Assembly: GCF_933775445.1 (NCBI RefSeq)
Contig: NC_065876.1
Span: 4,650,001 to 4,714,000 of the forward strand
Length of the DNA: 64,000 nt
Direction of reading: 5' to 3'
From: Argentina anserina
Taxonomy: Eukaryota; Streptophyta; Magnoliopsida; Rosales; Rosaceae
A program made the translations under genes and the position numbers. Below, in pieces: positions 59,748 through 64,000 of this stretch; position 1 is the stretch's first letter; each line of letters starts with the position of its first letter. The notes under the pieces were generated by a model. The model made no database searches. It saw only the letters and a program-made list of their open reading frames with translations, and was not told the origin of the DNA.

Positions 59748-62306
59748 TCAAATAGAAATCCCCAAAGACTTCTTGAACTTTTCAACCTCCAAATATACTG
59801 TGGAGTAAGGGAGGTATTCCTGAAAGTATTCTTTGCTCAGATCATTTATGGCGACGGCAAGTTTGGGGATCTCCAAGGTCTCTTCATGGGTCAGAGTTCG
59901 GACAAACTTTGCTGGATTTCCAGCCCAAAGTTCACCAGTCGGTATTCTCCTCCCTGGGGGAACCACGGACCCGGCTTCAAGAATAGAATGGGTCTCCACC
60001 AAGGAACCTTCCATAAGAATGGAATGCTGCCCAATAATGCATTCTGGCTCAATTGTGCAGGACCGCAACAGACTGTATGCACCAATAGTGACAAACCTCT
60101 CAATGGATGTTTCTGCTGGAAGTCCTGAGATAGTGAAATTGGTTGCATATTATATGCCTGGAAATCCCAGTATAGCATTTGCCCACTTGGATAATTTTCT
60201 ATATTAAGTATAAGAGTTGAGAAAAAAGATTAAATAATGATTGCATAAGGTGGAGTCGTTAACACCTAATAGAGTTCACTAAGCCACTGACAAGCTATAG
60301 GTCTCAATAATTCCATTAATATGTGAAGCAATCAAATTTCATAAACCCAAAGAACAAATTATTGAGAAGAGAAGATGTCGAGATATTCAAAGACTACTCA
60401 ACTAAAGAATGTGGTGAACTTGCAGCCGATGTGTATGAGTTTCTAAAAAGAGAAATATATGGATAATGGGCTAAAAATACCCAGATTCTATATAACCTTA
60501 TAAATATTCCAGAAACTGACAATGTGTACCTTCATAACTGCTCAGACTAGCAGTTCCTCACAAAGAAGGAATTATGTATATCCTAGAGTGCTCAACAAAT
60601 GTGCTTAGCATCTTTTCGCGCAAAAGTTCAGGCTGAAGAGTACACCAGGATAACCTAACAGACTAAAATTTGAATGGAAGCTCCAAACAGATAACGAAAT
60701 GACAAATGACTTATTTTAGGGTTTGTAATAACTGTTATGTACATAATACTAGAGAAACCAATCCAATCAAATGAGCAACAGCAGATTGCCACTTATTCAA
60801 AAAAAAAAACAACATCGAAGAAACTGAGGATGAAATCTAGACACTACACTTTCGAAGAAAGCTGTTGCTTCCTTGCCCCTAAGCGCTTTCTCAAAGAGCA
60901 AAGGCATGGAGCCAGGATAACGAAATAACAGTACTTCCATAAACAACTTGTGCCCATGATCCAGAGTGACAAAAAGAATGACAAATACATCCACAAATCA
61001 GGGCCTCTATATGTGCATGACGCACATTCACCAATGGAGTGACATAGGAACTTCGTTACATTAAATCCTACCACATGGTGCCGCAACTAACAAAAATATG
61101 GCAGGCCGCGGGAGTTAAAGTGAAAAGAGATGACTTATCAATCGACCTACTCAAAGAAGATTTCCATGGAAATAGAATGAAAGACCTACTTATACAATTT
61201 TCCAAGGTTCTATCTGGTATATTAATTGCAATGAGTCATTGTCCAATGAGAGTTGTCCAGAACTGAAATATAAACAAAGAGTCAAAGACACAATAACGAT
61301 GTTTCTGATGTCATTTAAAGTAATTGAACTCAAGACTCTAGCTCGATTGGAGTCTCACCCATTGACATCTATTTGCTTCAAAGAAGTGCAACATGAGATT
61401 CATTTTGCGAATGTACAGCACCGCTACTTCCTAAGTGAGCCACATTCTATAGTCCAAAGAGGCACTCTTCCCCATCTCACCAAAGAAGCCCTCCTACTTC
61501 CTCCACCGTTTCATCCACCTTGCTCGGTATTCAAAATACAGACATCATAACATTAACCAACATTGCCTGAAAACCCGAATGCAAGTCTTCCTCATCTTTC
61601 AGTTAATACCTATTCTAGTAATTCTATCGTCCTTCAAAACACTCCTCCACTCTCCTCCTCCGCCAAAACCCAAAGCAAATACATTAGTGGACTAAAACCT
61701 AATGAAAGATCCAAACTTCTGCATAGAATTCATTATCTTAACCCTAATATTTACATGTTGCCTCTGAACTAATATTTAACTCTATGAGGTAAACTAGTGT
61801 GCTCAAATTCAACAATCCTTAACTACATTTCTAAACTCAGATCACCTTCAACCAGTAAAATCAAATTAACCAAAGTAAAAAAAAACTTGCAGGACCTAAC
61901 AAAAAATCATAGAGTGAAGAAACTAGGAAATTGCAGAACCTGTTGGGGAAGACCAAGCGGCGTGAAGAACACACCGTTCCTGAACATTGGAGCAGAAGCC
62001 GACGGTGATCTTATTGAGATCGCCGCGGAGGACGGAGCCGGGCCAGACGGAGGCGCCGTCGTTGACCGTGACCTGGCCGGCCAAGACGACGTTGGGGGCG
62101 ACGAAGGCGTCGACGGCGATCTTAGGGAGCCACTGGCCGAGTGGGATTATCTTGCGCTGGCCTCGGTAGTCCCATTTGATTCGATCAGACGACGGCGTTA
62201 TGGCTTTCGCGGCCTCGGTGGCGAGCGCGCGGTGGAAGACGGCGGATTGGGAGGACGGGGCGACGGAGCTCAGGGCTTGCCTTGAGATGCGTGCTAGGGC
62301 CGCCAT
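59748..62306 (-). CDS. GAMMACAL1: Gamma carbonic anhydrase-like subunit of mitochondrial complex I
   Basis: Two exons on the minus strand, 61940-62306 and 59748-60124, 744 nt, 247 residues, with a 1,815-nt intron. The N-terminus (MAALARISRQALSSVAPSS...FHRALAT) is Arg/Ser/Ala-rich, like a mitochondrial presequence. Residues from about 44 form the left-handed beta-helix of the gamma-CA family (WDYRGQR, VAPNVVLAGQV, LRGDLNKI, IIGQHSILMEGS). One zinc-ligand-type His remains (H115 in VLHAAW). The other two His of active gamma-CAs (GHxxxLHG) are replaced in TIGAYSLLRSC (A138, R143), as in plant gamma-CAL proteins, so it is probably structural in the complex I matrix arm. GAMMACAL1 and GAMMACAL2 cannot be told apart from this alone. 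Confidence 0.95.
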
Positions 62307-63289
62307 TGGAGAAGCGGAGAGAGAGAGAGAGAGAGCTGGGTTTGGGGAGCGGAAGATGGAGATGGAGGAGAGTGAGGAGTGTGGTTTTGATTTTGGGCCG
62401 GAGGAGATGAGCAGTGATTGCTTTGCTTTTTGGGCCTTCTAATTTTCATCTCTCTATTTACTCATCGGTAACTTTTGTTAAGGAAATTACTGTTTACGAC
62501 TTTGCGACTAATTTTTGAATCGTTTGCTGTCCATGACGTGAAGTTGTTTTCCAATGGTTGGATGATGACGGAATTGGTGAGATTGATGTCAAGAACTGTA
62601 GGCAGCAATCGCAATCACTACCGGAGTCCGGTAAGTTTTTGCAACTTCGAGTAATCTTGAATTGGCTTTTGGAAGCTCATCTTTCATTTCAAAGAAATTA
62701 ACTACACCAAAAATACAAAAGTTTACACGATATGTGTCATGTGAAGGCGTCTTTTTTATGTTACGATTCAGTTTCTTAAGTTCGAGAGAGTTTTCATCTG
62801 TTGATGTACCGATCGAGAAAAAAGTTATACATCCATATATATATATGGAAAATGGAAAGCAATAAAACAGAATATGGAATTATATATAGATACATATCAC
62901 ATGAAAAGAGACAACCATACATTTTGATACAGTTTATACACTTATGTAACTGCGGTACATGCATGATGCATCATAACGTACAACAATACAAACTAACCAC
63001 TCCGTAAACGCTTATATACATAAGTTCATTGAGTTCATTCATGCTAACGAAAACTATAAAAACGTTAACATCTGTGCTTTTTCATATGAAGTGCTAGATA
63101 GCTCAATCTCCAGGAAATTATCGTTTTGATGCTTGTTTGCAGACCAAGACTGCTACAGCAGCAAATATCGATCGTGATGAAGAGAAGAACCCTTCAAATT
63201 TAGGCCTGTAATAGTGTAATATACCAAAGTTAATGAATATCTAAAAACGCACCGTGCATGGTTTCTTTAGCTAGTCGTCATTTACCGAG
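62307..63289. other. Gap upstream of gamma-CAL, no gene seen
   Basis: Contains the gamma-CAL leader with a short (GA)n run on the plus strand at about 62,316-62,335, and presumably its promoter. The right part is the 3' flank of the gene at the edge. Confidence 0.5.
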
Positions 63290-63539
63290 CTAGGTTTGAA
63301 ATGCCATGACATCGGGTGCACTTGCTCCCAATGTTATCGAGATGCTTGCATCACCATATTCAAGCTCCTGCAACTTGACCTTAAATCAAGTATAGGTACA
63401 CGTACAGTTAGTTGTTATATATCTAGTCTGGATATTGTGCGAGTTTAAATTACGGAATTACCATAAAGCAAAACGCTGGTTTAAAAAAAACTCTCATTCT
63501 TTTCTGCAAACGCGTGTTTTCCTCTTGCAGTGCTTTATG
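63290..63539 (-). CDS. Last two exons of an unidentified gene entering from the right edge
   Basis: Two phase-0 segments on the minus strand: 63492-63539 (HKALQEENTRLQKRMR, after a CACAG acceptor and before a GT donor) and 63290-63379 (VKLQELEYGDASISITLG..., TAG at 63290-63292). The first reads like a Leu-heptad coiled coil; its length (48 nt) and position would suit the end of a MADS-box K domain, but this is a guess. The rest of the gene lies beyond or is split by the inserted sequence to the right. Confidence 0.35.
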
Positions 63540-64000
63540 CTGTGAGTCACACCAATGTTAAGTGGGAGGATAGCCGGCCCGGAGGGAGGGCAAGCAGTGC
63601 TCTTGCATGGCTCCAGGGCCCAAATTTTTTTTGTTCTGTTGGTTGATTTGTCTATTAATTTTTTTTGGCTTTTCACAATTGCATTATTTTTAATAAAATC
63701 TCACTTTTTTCATGCTTCCGCCTTATTTTCTCTTAAATTGTTAATGTTGTCTTTTCATTATGAAAAAAACTAATAACAAGAATCAAAGAGTTCAGTTGCC
63801 GAATTAAAATTTCTTTCTATGAAGTTTGTACAACTATGGAGGGAGGACTTGTTTGCATATTCCCAAACTCCACCACCCTACCCATGGCCGGAATCTGAAA
63901 CATGACCCCAGGAGTCAACTGTTAATGTGGTATATTGCGCCGATGCAATATACTCCACTACTCCATATGTGTTCATGTCACAAATAACACAACTCGTTAG
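63540..64000. other. Right edge, possible transposon debris
   Basis: GGCCCGGAGGGAGGGCAAGC and GGCTCCAGGGCCCAAATTTT (63,570-63,630) resemble text common near hAT-type plant elements, but no ends were identified. It could be an insertion in an intron of the edge gene. Confidence 0.35.

Overview
The window is plant nuclear DNA. It is AT-rich, its genes have many introns with GT-AG junctions, and there is a miR156 target site, a prenylated metal-binding protein and many plant transposons. The gene set is eudicot. The exact family cannot be proved from the sequence; a Rosaceae-type genome is a guess. There are no bacterial features, rRNA genes or CRISPR arrays.

Layout. 1-10.4 kb is transposon territory: a nearly complete Ty1/Copia element on the minus strand (2073-9339), followed 21 bp later by a palindromic Mutator-like element (9361-10429). 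13.6-15.5 kb holds a five-exon HIPP7-like metallochaperone gene (minus). 21.3-24.8 kb holds two more Mutator-like elements, 48 bp apart, both carrying captured DNA. 27.7-32.3 kb is a decayed UDP-arabinopyranose mutase (RGP) gene with a TRIM retrotransposon just upstream, a hAT element inside an exon and a Micron-type MITE in an intron. 33.0-35.5 kb has a group IIc WRKY gene (plus) and an unrecognised gene for a likely tail-anchored protein (minus). 36.8-39.7 kb is SAE1, the small subunit of the SUMO-activating enzyme (minus, ten exons). 40-46 kb holds hAT, Micron, LINE and SINE remnants. 47.9-50.1 kb is an SPL13-like SBP-box gene with a miR156 site (plus). 51.6-55.1 kb is an F-box gene with FIST domains (plus, ten exons). 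It is followed by a LINE relic and an intronless, twice-frameshifted RNase III-like gene (56.1-57.2 kb). 59.7-62.3 kb is a gamma carbonic anhydrase-like subunit of mitochondrial complex I (minus). The last two exons of an unidentified gene enter from the right edge.

Exon models for HIPP, WRKY, SAE1, SPL13, F-box and gamma-CAL were built by hand. Each sums to a whole number of codons, which supports them. From memory of Arabidopsis, the HIPP, F-box/FIST and gamma-CAL genes match the neighbours At5g63530/63520/63510, and SPL13 and SAE1 match the neighbours At5g50570/50580. The window therefore looks like two ancestral gene neighbourhoods held together.

The observations most worth following are: (1) the Copia element has an ATG-free leader ending in a strong splice donor, and both gag and pol start directly after a similar TTTGTAG acceptor, suggesting that splicing chooses between gag and pol; (2) a Mutator-like element carries a retroelement or pararetrovirus-like segment with an intact tRNA-Met primer-binding motif between two coding remnants; (3) two MITEs sit inside (TA)n tracts; (4) single-base nonsense changes fall exactly on conserved residues of gag and pol.
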